DNA of 64,000 nt from Streptomyces sp. I05A-00742 (lineage in GTDB: Bacteria; Actinomycetota; Actinomycetes; Streptomycetales; Streptomycetaceae). Numbering within the stretch: position 1 is the stretch's first letter; every line of letters starts with the position of its first letter. A program made the translations under genes and the position numbers. The stretch spans positions 124,001 through 188,000 of the forward strand of contig NZ_JABETO010000001.1 in assembly GCF_013055795.1 (NCBI RefSeq). The letters run 5' to 3'. Below are positions 55,795 to 64,000 of the stretch, in pieces. Under the pieces are notes generated by a model, which did not search any database, had not been told where the DNA came from, and worked only from the letters and a program-made list of their open reading frames with translations.

Positions 55795-56778
55795 GTGCGT
55801 TTTCCCCGGTGGAGCCGGGCCCGATGGGGCCGGGCCACGCTGGCGGGACTCTATGTCGTCGTCCTCGCGGCAGCCGTCCCGCAGGCCGGCGGGCACGGGA
55901 AGGACCGCAGCTGGAGCAGCGAGCAGGCGAAGCGGTTCTGGGGCCCCTCGGACGCGTCCGACGGCACGGCGTCCGGTGGCACGGCGTCCGGTGGTACGGC
56001 GCCCGGTGGCACGACGTCCGGCGCTCCGGCCTCCGACGACGCGGCGGACCTCGACGCCAGGAGCGAGGCGCAGCGCATCACGGGGAGCGCGCGGCACTTC
56101 GGCGGAGTGCCCTCGGTGGGCGTCCTCTTCTACACCGGCGAGGACATGAAGAGCCATCACTGCACGGCGAGCGTCGTGCACAGCCCCAAGGGCAATCTGC
56201 TGGTCACCGCCGGGCACTGCTCGATCGGCACCGACGCCGCGTTCGTGCCGGACTATCAGCAGGGCGCCAAGGAGCAGCCGTACGGGGTGTGGACGGTGGA
56301 CCGCACCTTCGTCGACCCCAGACGCACCGACACCGGCGAGGGCTCGGACCTGGACTTCGCCTTCGCCACCGTCCGGCCCGACGCGAAGGGCCGTCAGATC
56401 GAGCAGGTCACGGGCGCCAACCGGCTGGCCCGCACCCCCGGCTTCGTCAACCGGGTGACCGTCATCGGCTATCCCAGCGCGGACGACGACCCGGCCGACG
56501 AGGCCATCCGCTGCACGGCCCTGACCAGCAAGCTGGAGAGCCACAACCAGCTGAAGATGCGGTGCGACGGATTCTTCTCCGGCACCTCCGGCAGCCCCTG
56601 GCTCGTCCACTTCAACGAGAAGACGCGCTCCGGCGACCTGGTCGGCGTCCTGGGCGGGCTCAACGGCGGCGGACCGGACGGGGACCGGTCGGCGCAGGTC
56701 TCGTACAGCCCCGTCAACGACGACGAGATCTTCCGGCTCTACGTGGACGCCATAAACAACCGCGAACCCCAGCGGTAG
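55795..56778 (+). CDS. secreted trypsin-like serine protease
   Basis: A 327-residue chymotrypsin-fold protein. A signal peptide precedes it (RFPRWSRARWGRATLAGLYV then VVLAAAVPQAGG), and a serine/glycine/threonine-rich linker with repeated TASGG units (about 55-75) follows. The catalytic triad appears as LLVTAGHC (His near 136), SDLDFAF (Asp near 187) and GTSGSPW (Ser near 266). I chose GTG at 55795 because GTGGGGGTG lies ahead and a basic n-region follows; GTG at 55762 is in frame after a TAGCCT -10-like hexamer and remains possible. It probably acts outside the cell. Confidence 0.88.
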   Translation: MRFPRWSRARWGRATLAGLYVVVLAAAVPQAGGHGKDRSWSSEQAKRFWGPSDASDGTASGGTASGGTAPGGTTSGAPASDDAADLDARSEAQRITGSARHFGGVPSVGVLFYTGEDMKSHHCTASVVHSPKGNLLVTAGHCSIGTDAAFVPDYQQGAKEQPYGVWTVDRTFVDPRRTDTGEGSDLDFAFATVRPDAKGRQIEQVTGANRLARTPGFVNRVTVIGYPSADDDPADEAIRCTALTSKLESHNQLKMRCDGFFSGTSGSPWLVHFNEKTRSGDLVGVLGGLNGGGPDGDRSAQVSYSPVNDDEIFRLYVDAINNREPQR

Positions 56779-56820
56779 CCCCCTGCCCCCCCGCCCCCGC
56801 CCCCCGCCCCGCCGCCGCGG

Positions 56821-57510
56821 TCAGCGCTCCGCGGCCCTCAGCGCCCGTTCCACCCCCGGCTCGTGCGGGCCCAGGAACTCCGGCCCCGGGCGGACGACCG
56901 CGTTCAGCGCGGCCTTCCCGGCGGCCAGGACCTCCCGGGCGCCGCCCGCGTACCAGGTGAGGTCGTGCTTGGCGTCGACCCCGACCCCGTACGCGTCGAT
57001 CCCGGCGGCGTCGCACAGCGCGACCGCCCGGCGGATGTGGAACCCCTGGGTGACCAGCAGCGCCCGGTCCACGCCGAAGATCCGCCGGGCGCGGGTGCAG
57101 GAGTCCCAGGTGTCGAAACCGGCGTAATCCGCGACGGTCCGCTCCTCGGGGACGCCGTGGTCCTTCAGGTAGGCGCGCATGGCGTCCGGTTCGTTGTACG
57201 CGTCGCGGCTGTTGTCGCCGGTGACCAGGACGACGCGGACCTTGCCCGCGCGGTACAGCTCGGCGGCGGTGTCGAGCCGGTGCGCCAGGTACGGGGAGGG
57301 CCTGCCGTGCCGGAGGCCGGCGCCGAAGACGATGGCCACCGGGGCGGACGGCGCGTCCGAGACGTCCCGCAGCCGGGACTCCGCGGCGGCGTGCACCCAG
57401 GTGGCGGGGAGGAGGGCGAGCACACAGACCGTCACCGCGGCCCGCACCGCCCGGCGTTTGCCCCGGCGGGTGGCCGGCAGCCGGAGCCGCGACCTGTTCG
57501 TCAAACGCAT
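56821..57510 (-). CDS. SanA/YdcF-type (DUF218) protein
   Basis: A 229-residue protein with one N-terminal transmembrane helix ([19 protein letters not shown]) and a DUF218 domain outside: [52 protein letters not shown], and [17 protein letters not shown]. This is the SanA class linked to envelope integrity and vancomycin exclusion in other bacteria. The start ATG at 57510 is well placed. It is divergent from dgt. Confidence 0.85.
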   Translation of the reverse strand: MRLTNRSRLRLPATRRGKRRAVRAAVTVCVLALLPATWVHAAAESRLRDVSDAPSAPVAIVFGAGLRHGRPSPYLAHRLDTAAELYRAGKVRVVLVTGDNSRDAYNEPDAMRAYLKDHGVPEERTVADYAGFDTWDSCTRARRIFGVDRALLVTQGFHIRRAVALCDAAGIDAYGVGVDAKHDLTWYAGGAREVLAAGKAALNAVVRPGPEFLGPHEPGVERALRAAER

Positions 57511-57710
57511 GTTCGCTCTCCCTCTGCTGCACAGAAGGAACGTGGCGCGGCGCGGTTCGGTTCCACGGCGCCGTCCGGGGCGGGGACGGGCCGGTCGTCA
57601 CCGGACGGGCCGTTCGCGGGCCGGGCCAGTCGCGGCGAGAGAGGCCGGAGGGGCCGGAGGGGCCGGGGGACCCCATGCCCATGTCCGACCCGGGGACTAC
57701 CGTCGGGAGT

Positions 57711-59039
57711 ATGAAAGGCTCAGCAGCAACCGCCCGCAGCGCAGCGCCCGCCGTCGACGGCTACGCCGCGCCCGACCTGGAGCGCTGGGCCTCCGAGCCC
57801 GACAAGCGCCCCGGCCGCACCGCCTTCCAGCGCGACCGGGCCCGCGTCCTGCACTCCGCCGCGCTGCGCAGGCTCGCCGGGAAGACGCAGGTCGTCACGC
57901 CCGGCGTCAGCGGGCAGGTGTGGGACGCCAGCCCGCGCACCCGGCTGACCCACTCGCTGGAGTGCGCCCAGGTGGGCCGGGAGCTCGGCGCCGCGCTCGG
58001 CTGCGACCCCGATCTGGTGGAGGCCGCCTGCCTCGCGCACGACCTCGGCCACCCGCCGTTCGGGCACAACGGCGAACAGGCCCTCAACGAAGTCGCCGGT
58101 CCCTGCGGCGGTTTCGAGGGCAACGCCCAGTCGCTGCGCCTGCTGACCCGCCTCGAACCCAAGCGTTTTGTGCCGCACCCCGAGACCGGCGAACCGGCCA
58201 GCGTCGGCCTCAACCTCACCCGGGCCGCGCTCGACGCCGCCACCAAGTACCCCTGGCCGCGCGGCGGCCACCCCACCGACCCGGACTCCACCAAGTTCGG
58301 CGTCTACCCCGACGACCTGCCGGTCTTCGACTGGCTGCGGCAAGGCGCGCCCCCGTACCGCAGGAGCTTCGAGGCCCAGGTCATGGACTGGGCCGACGAC
58401 GTCGCGTACTCCGTCCACGACGTCGAGGACGGGCTGCACGCCGGCCACCTCGACCCCAACGTCCTCTCCGCCGAGCCCGAGCGCCGCGAGATCTTCGCCG
58501 TCGCCGCCCGCCGCTACGCCCCCGGCGCGGACCCCGCGGAGCTGGCGGAGGCCCTGGACCGGCTCCTGGAGCAGGAGTGGTGGCCGCACGGCTACGACGG
58601 CTCGGCCGTCGCCCAGGCCCGCCTCAAGGACGCCACCAGCCAGCTCATCGGCCGTTTCTGCCTCGCCGCCGAGACCGCCACCCGGGAGGCCTGGGGGCCC
58701 GGCCGGCTCACCCGCTACCGCGCCGGGCTCGTCGTCCCGCACGGCACCCGGCTGGAGTGCGCCGTCCTCAAGGCCGTCGCCGACCGGTACGTCATCCAGC
58801 GCGAGGACCAGGAGAAGCTCCGCGCCGACCAGCGCGTCGTCATCGCCGAACTGGCCGAGGCGCTCGTCGCCCGCGCGCCCGACGGCCTCGACCCGCAGTT
58901 CCGCTCCCTCTGCAACGAGGCCCCCGACGACGCGGGCCGGCTGCGCGCCGTCGTCGACCAGATCGCCGCCCTCACCGACTCCTCCGCGCGCATCCTGCAC
59001 GCCCGGCTCACCGCGGGCCCGCCGTTGCCCGCTGAGTGA
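57711..59039 (+). CDS. dgt: deoxyguanosinetriphosphate triphosphohydrolase
   Basis: A 442-residue HD-domain enzyme that removes triphosphate from dGTP. The metal site is formed by [17 protein letters not shown], then [22 protein letters not shown] (H-D of the HD motif near residue 110) and a later D in [17 protein letters not shown]. Length and motifs match the family. The ATG at 57711 has TACCGT 10 bases upstream, which may be a -10 of a leaderless promoter; ATG at 57675 is in frame too. This gene lies in the conserved dgt-dnaG-hrdA stretch. Confidence 0.95.
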   Translation: MKGSAATARSAAPAVDGYAAPDLERWASEPDKRPGRTAFQRDRARVLHSAALRRLAGKTQVVTPGVSGQVWDASPRTRLTHSLECAQVGRELGAALGCDPDLVEAACLAHDLGHPPFGHNGEQALNEVAGPCGGFEGNAQSLRLLTRLEPKRFVPHPETGEPASVGLNLTRAALDAATKYPWPRGGHPTDPDSTKFGVYPDDLPVFDWLRQGAPPYRRSFEAQVMDWADDVAYSVHDVEDGLHAGHLDPNVLSAEPERREIFAVAARRYAPGADPAELAEALDRLLEQEWWPHGYDGSAVAQARLKDATSQLIGRFCLAAETATREAWGPGRLTRYRAGLVVPHGTRLECAVLKAVADRYVIQREDQEKLRADQRVVIAELAEALVARAPDGLDPQFRSLCNEAPDDAGRLRAVVDQIAALTDSSARILHARLTAGPPLPAE

Positions 59040-59180
59040 GGAGCGGCAGGGGGCACGACCGCGCACGACGGTCCCCTGCCCGGCCCTCTTCCGGCGGCCC
59101 GCCGCGTGCGGGACGCTCGCACTGGCCGTTTCGGCGATCGGACCGGGGACGTCGAGGCACACCGAGCGAGGAGGCAGCAA

Positions 59181-60470
59181 GTGGTGGACGCGAACCAGAC
59201 GTTCGTCATCGTCGGAGGAGGACTGGCCGGAGCCAAGGCCGCCGAGACCCTCCGCGCGGAGGGATTCACCGGACGGGTGATTCTCGTCTGCGACGAACGC
59301 GACCACCCCTACGAGCGGCCACCGCTCTCCAAGGGGTACCTCATCGGCAAGGACGAGCGGGACAGCGTCTTCGTCCACGAGCCCTCCTGGTACGCCCGCG
59401 CCGACATCGAGCTCCACCTCGGCCAGCCCGCCGTCCACCTCGACCGCGCGGCCAGGACCGTCCGGCTCGGCGACGGCACGCAAGTCCACTACGACCGGCT
59501 GCTGCTCGCCACCGGCGCCGAACCCCGCCGCCTCGACATCCCCGGCACCGACCTGGCCGGCGTCCACCACCTGCGCCGCCTCGCGCACGCCGAACGGCTG
59601 CGCGGCGTCCTCGCCGCCCTCGGCCGCGACAACGGCCACCTCGTGATCGCCGGTGCCGGCTGGATCGGCCTGGAGGTGGCCGCCGCCGCCCGCGGCTACG
59701 GCGCCGAGGTGACCGTCGTCGAGCCCGAGCCCACCCCGCTGCACCGGGTCCTCGGCCCCGAGCTCGGCCAGCTCTTCACCGACCTGCACCGCGACCACGG
59801 CGTCCGCTTCCACTTCGGCGCCCGCCTCACCGAGATCACCGGCCAGGACGGCATGGTCCTCGCCGTCCGCACCGACGACGGCGAGGAGCACCCCGCCCAC
59901 AGCGTCCTCGCCGCCATCGGCGCCGCCCCGCGCACCGCCCTCGCCGAGGCCGCGGGACTGGCCCTCGTCGACCGCGCCGACGGATGGGGGCACCTCCCGG
60001 CGGTGGCCGGGGGAGGCATCGCCGTCGACACCGCCCTGCGCACCTCGGACCCGGACGTCTTCGCGGCCGGTGACGTCGCCGCGATCGAGCGCCCCGACGC
60101 CGCGGGCCGGCTGCGCGTCGAGCACTGGGCCAACGCCCTGCACAGCGGCCCGGCGGCGGCCCGCGCCATGCTGGGCCGCCAGGTCGTCTACGACCGGGTC
60201 CCCTACTTCTTCTCCGACCAGTACGACCTGGGCATGGAGTACTCCGGCTACGCGCCGCCCGGCTCGTACGACCAGGTGGTGTGCCGGGGGGACGTCGGGA
60301 AGCGCGAGTTCATCGCGTTCTGGCTGCGGGAGGGCCGGGTGCTGGCGGGGATGAACGTGAACGTGTGGGACGTCACGGAGACCGTCCAGCGCCTCATCCG
60401 GTCCGGCGCCCGCCCGGAGCCCGACGCCCTGGCCGACCCCGGCGTTCCGCTCGACTCGCTGCTGCCCTGA
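59181..60470 (+). CDS. FAD-dependent oxidoreductase, ferredoxin reductase-like
   Basis: A 429-residue flavoprotein of the class of ferredoxin/rubredoxin reductases. The FAD-binding motif is VIVGGGLAGAKAAETLR (near 9-25), the second nucleotide motif GAGWIGLEVAAAARGYGAEVTVVE near 150, and the conserved DVFAAGDVAAIERPD near 290. The C-terminal domain with GDVGKREFIAFWL is complete. GTG at 59181 follows GAGGAGG by 6 bases; an upstream open frame is rejected. Its electron partner, probably a ferredoxin, is not in the window. Confidence 0.92.
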   Translation: MVDANQTFVIVGGGLAGAKAAETLRAEGFTGRVILVCDERDHPYERPPLSKGYLIGKDERDSVFVHEPSWYARADIELHLGQPAVHLDRAARTVRLGDGTQVHYDRLLLATGAEPRRLDIPGTDLAGVHHLRRLAHAERLRGVLAALGRDNGHLVIAGAGWIGLEVAAAARGYGAEVTVVEPEPTPLHRVLGPELGQLFTDLHRDHGVRFHFGARLTEITGQDGMVLAVRTDDGEEHPAHSVLAAIGAAPRTALAEAAGLALVDRADGWGHLPAVAGGGIAVDTALRTSDPDVFAAGDVAAIERPDAAGRLRVEHWANALHSGPAAARAMLGRQVVYDRVPYFFSDQYDLGMEYSGYAPPGSYDQVVCRGDVGKREFIAFWLREGRVLAGMNVNVWDVTETVQRLIRSGARPEPDALADPGVPLDSLLP

Positions 60471-60520
60471 GGCCGGCCCGGTCCCGCGGGGCCGCGGGCC
60501 GGGGGTGTCGGTGGCCGCCA

Positions 60521-60526
60521 GTAGAC
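60521..60526 (+). promoter_or_regulatory. -10 hexamer of a leaderless dnaG promoter
   Basis: TAGACT lies 7 bases before the dnaG GTG, and there is no ribosome-binding sequence. A leaderless dnaG transcript is suggested. No clear -35 can be named. Confidence 0.4.
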
Positions 60527-60533
60527 TTCACGC

Positions 60534-62444
60534 GTGGCAGGCAGGATCAACGATGACGATGTGAAGGCGGTCCGGGACGCCGTCCCGATCGACGCCGTCG
60601 TGTCCGAATACCTCCAGCTGCGCAACGCCGGCGGCGGCAACCTCAAGGGCCTCTGCCCCTTCCACGACGAGAAGTCCCCGTCCTTCCACGTCAGCCCCGC
60701 CAAGGGGCTGTACCACTGCTTCGGCTGCCAGGAGGGCGGGGACACGGTCGACTTCGTGATGAAGGTCGACCACCTGTCGTTCACCGAGACCATCGAGCGG
60801 CTCGCCGCCCAGGCCGGCATCACCCTGCGCTACGAGGAGGGCGGCTACACGCCCGGCCGCCAGCAGGGCGAACGCACCCGGCTGGTCGAGGCGCACAAGG
60901 TCGCCGCCCAGTTCTACGCCGAGCAGCTCGACGGCCCCGAGGCCGAGATCGGCCGGTCCTTCCTGGCCGGCCGCGGTTTCGACCAGGCCGCCGCCCGGCA
61001 CTTCGGCGTCGGCTACAGCCCGGCCGGCTGGGACCACCTCACCCGGTTCCTGCGCGGCCGCGGCTTCACCGACAAGGAGCTGATCCTCTCCGGCCTCTCC
61101 CAGGACGGCCGGCGCGGCCCCATCGACCGCTTCCGCGGCCGCCTGATGTGGCCCATCCGCGACATCACCGGCGACGTCGTCGGCTTCGGCGCCCGCAAGC
61201 TCCGCGACGACGACAACGGGCCGAAGTACCTCAACACCCCCGAGACGCCGATCTACCGCAAGTCCCATGTCCTCTACGGCATCGACCTGGCCAAGAAGGA
61301 CATCGCCAAGGGCAACCGCGCCGTCGTCGTCGAGGGCTACACCGACGTGATGGCCTGCCACCTCGCCGGCGTCACCACGGCCATCGCCACCTGCGGCACC
61401 GCCTTCGGCGGCGAGCACGTCAAGATCCTCCGCCGGCTGCTGATGGACAACTCCCGGGCCAAGGTGATCTTCACCTTCGACGGCGACGCCGCCGGCCAGC
61501 GGGCCGCCCTGCGCGCCTTCGAGGACGACCAGAAGTTCGCCGCCCACACCAACATCGCGGTCAGCCCCGGCGGCATGGACCCCTGCGAGCTCCGCCTCGA
61601 CAAGGGCGACGACGCCGTGCGGCAGCTCGTCGAGGAGAGCACCCCCCTCTTCGAGTTCGCGATCCGGTCGCTCGTCGCCCGGCACGAGGTCGACACCCCC
61701 GAGGGCCAGGCGGCCGCCCTGGAGGAGGCCGCCCCGATCGTCGCCCACATCAAGGACAGCTCCATCCGGCACCAGTACGCCGTGCGGCTGGCCGGTCTCC
61801 TCGGCATCCTCGACACCCAGTTCGTGGTCATGCGCATCGGACAGCTGGCCCGCTGGGCGCGCGAGCGGGAGGGGCGCGGCGGCGACGCCGGCCGCTCCCG
61901 GACGTCCCCCCGCGCGGCGGCCCCCCAGCCCTCCGGCCCCCCCGCGCCCCCCGCCCCGCGCGGCCCCGCCCTCAACCTCCGCAGCCCCGCCCACCGCACC
62001 GAGCGCGAACTCCTCAAGCTCGCCCTCCAGCAGCCCGACCTCGTCGCCCCCGCCTTCGACGCCTACGGCGAGGACGAGTTCACCGCCCCGCCCTACGCCG
62101 CCGTCCGCCGCGCCGTCGAACAGGCCGGTGGCGTCTCCCGTGCCGACGACTCCTACCTCACCCGCGTCCGCGACGCCGCTCCCGACGACACCGTCCGGTC
62201 GATGATCACCGAGCTGGCCGTCGAGGCGATTCATGCGCGGACGGTGGATGAGGTCTATGCGGGGCAGCAGCTTGTGCAGGTGCGGCTGCGGGCGGTTGAG
62301 CGGAGGGTGAGGGAGGTGCAGGCGAGTCTGGTGCGGCTGGGGGCGCAGTCTGCGCCGGATCATCTGGCTGCTGTGCAGAACGAGTTGTGGGTGCTGCAGC
62401 AGTATGGGAAGGCGCTGCAGGATCGGGGGGCGGCGGCGTTGTAG
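60534..62444 (+). CDS. dnaG: DNA primase
   Basis: A 636-residue enzyme that makes RNA primers for replication. The N-terminal CHC2 zinc finger reads CPFHDEKSPSFHVSPAKG, then HCFGCQEGG (residues about 40-67). The central RNA-polymerase part contains the TOPRIM segments VVEGYTDVMACHLAG (near 267) and DGDAAGQRAAL (near 315). A proline-rich linker (about 455-485) leads to the helicase-binding C-terminal domain. Third-position use shifts toward T and G at the 3' end. It begins with GTG 60534, apparently leaderless. It lies between the flavoprotein and the sigma factor. Confidence 0.97.
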   Translation: MAGRINDDDVKAVRDAVPIDAVVSEYLQLRNAGGGNLKGLCPFHDEKSPSFHVSPAKGLYHCFGCQEGGDTVDFVMKVDHLSFTETIERLAAQAGITLRYEEGGYTPGRQQGERTRLVEAHKVAAQFYAEQLDGPEAEIGRSFLAGRGFDQAAARHFGVGYSPAGWDHLTRFLRGRGFTDKELILSGLSQDGRRGPIDRFRGRLMWPIRDITGDVVGFGARKLRDDDNGPKYLNTPETPIYRKSHVLYGIDLAKKDIAKGNRAVVVEGYTDVMACHLAGVTTAIATCGTAFGGEHVKILRRLLMDNSRAKVIFTFDGDAAGQRAALRAFEDDQKFAAHTNIAVSPGGMDPCELRLDKGDDAVRQLVEESTPLFEFAIRSLVARHEVDTPEGQAAALEEAAPIVAHIKDSSIRHQYAVRLAGLLGILDTQFVVMRIGQLARWAREREGRGGDAGRSRTSPRAAAPQPSGPPAPPAPRGPALNLRSPAHRTERELLKLALQQPDLVAPAFDAYGEDEFTAPPYAAVRRAVEQAGGVSRADDSYLTRVRDAAPDDTVRSMITELAVEAIHARTVDEVYAGQQLVQVRLRAVERRVREVQASLVRLGAQSAPDHLAAVQNELWVLQQYGKALQDRGAAAL

Positions 62445-62460
62445 GCCTGCACTCCCGGTG

Positions 62461-62550
62461 AGCGCGCCGCAGGCGCTTGCACGGGGGCTGCGGGCCCTCC
62501 CGCAAGAAACGGTGAAAGGGCGGGACCGGGGCACAGCCACCCGCAGGGTC
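62461..62550 (-). repeat. dispersed intergenic repeat, copy 5 (partial, inverted)
   Basis: GCAAGAAACGGTGAAAGGGC (from 62502) with GGGACCGGGGCAC after it is the reverse complement of the beginning of copies 1 and 3. The AGCCCGTCCGGCGTTTGAGG end is missing. It lies in the 294-base gap between dnaG and the sigma gene. Confidence 0.65.
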
Positions 62551-62738
62551 ACCCCCCGACCACAGAAAGTGGTCGCAAGCCCCTCGTGGCGGAGCCACGT
62601 CGTGCCCCACACTGGTGGGCGGTGCCTGAGTCCTCCGGAGCGGCACGGACCGGGAACCCCGCGGAACCCCCGCGAACCCCTCGGCCGCCGGCGCGCCGAG
62701 ACTCTGCCCACGCAGCGATCACCCTGGAGGTCGCCCCC

Positions 62739-63803
<1,065 letters not shown>

Positions 63804-63810
63804 TCGCCGC

Positions 63811-64000
63811 CTAGCCCTGCCCGAACGCCCCCGGATGGGTCTGCTCGCGCACGGTCCCGTACTGCTGCCGCACGGCCTGCCCCGACGGCAGCTCCTCACC
63901 CGGCTCGAACACCTGGCTGGCGGCGTGCGGCCAGCGCGGGGGCTCCTGCGGGGAGAGCACGCCGTGCTGCACGCCCAGCGCCCAGGCGGCCTGCCGGGCC
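63811..64000 (-). CDS. hypothetical protein, 5' end beyond the window
   Basis: On the minus strand an open frame enters at 64000 and ends with TAG at 63811-63813, leaving the last 62 residues (ending RQQYGTVREQTHPGAFGQG). No start codon or upstream part is in the window. The C-terminal sequence is hydrophilic with proline and glutamine and matches no family that I know. It converges on hrdA after 7 bases, which fits a real gene end. Confidence 0.5.
   Translation of the reverse strand, partial: ARQAAWALGVQHGVLSPQEPPRWPHAASQVFEPGEELPSGQAVRQQYGTVREQTHPGAFGQG

Overview
The window is chromosomal DNA from a Streptomyces or a close relative. The evidence is very high GC, GTG starts, almost no lacZ-like or plasmid functions, and a gene order that I recognise as conserved in Streptomyces. 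That order runs phoH-ybeY-CNNM/CBS-cda-era, leuA, recO-uppS, zinc operon with zur, glyS, dusB, ppdK, dgt, dnaG, then a primary-type sigma factor. The first and last genes are cut by the window ends. I saw no CRISPR array, rRNA, tRNA, insertion sequence or prophage.

Layout. 1-3130: 16S/rRNA-maturation neighbourhood (phoH, ybeY, a CNNM/CBS membrane protein, a START-like protein). 3146-8062: two tandem copies of a divergent MFS exporter plus MmyB-type HTH regulator cassette, each with a similar 20-bp dyad between the genes. 8104-9495: a degenerate cytidine-deaminase-like gene and era. 9516-12018: a three-gene operon (WXG-like protein, lysozyme-like protein with a WXG-type N-terminus, lipoprotein). 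12090-13465: a protealysin-type M4 protease beside its presumed inhibitor emfourin. 13662-15632: leucine leader peptide, attenuator and leuA. 15840-18424: a TerB-like protein, recO, uppS. 18481-21884: znuA-znuC-znuB and zur with two tandem Zur boxes, plus an iron-box-like site before zur. 22001-23446: glyS and terminator.

23716-31127 is accessory: a kinase-like phosphotransferase, a DUF1918 protein, about 1 kb of non-coding DNA holding a long inverted repeat, an Eis-type acetyltransferase, an XRE regulator followed by overlapping small genes, and small membrane or PH-domain proteins. 31303-33188 is a NarL-type two-component pair behind a strong dyad. 33226-35686 is a second WXG-type operon. 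35834-37991 holds a TetR gene, a 56-bp tandem repeat, an aldo/keto reductase and a perfect 44-bp palindrome. 38063-40539 is a third MFS/HTH cassette. 40694-45203: dusB, a structured intergenic region, ppdK and its terminator. 45671-49964: an ArsR-type regulator, a glycosyltransferase and an Lrp-like regulator. 50072-57510: an IMPase-like protein, an APC permease, a PH-like membrane protein, an SDR, a TauE-like permease, a secreted trypsin-like protease and a SanA-like protein. 57711-63803: dgt, a ferredoxin-reductase-like flavoprotein, dnaG and an HrdA-like sigma factor.

Five intergenic gaps carry copies of one dispersed repeat (16593, 16735, 41835, 48909, 62461). No single large new system is evident. 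The best candidates for new biology are the two WXG-type operons, the repeated exporter/regulator cassette with its shared operator, the deaminase fold without catalytic residues, the iron-box overlap at zur, and the structured non-coding regions near 25 kb and 42 kb.
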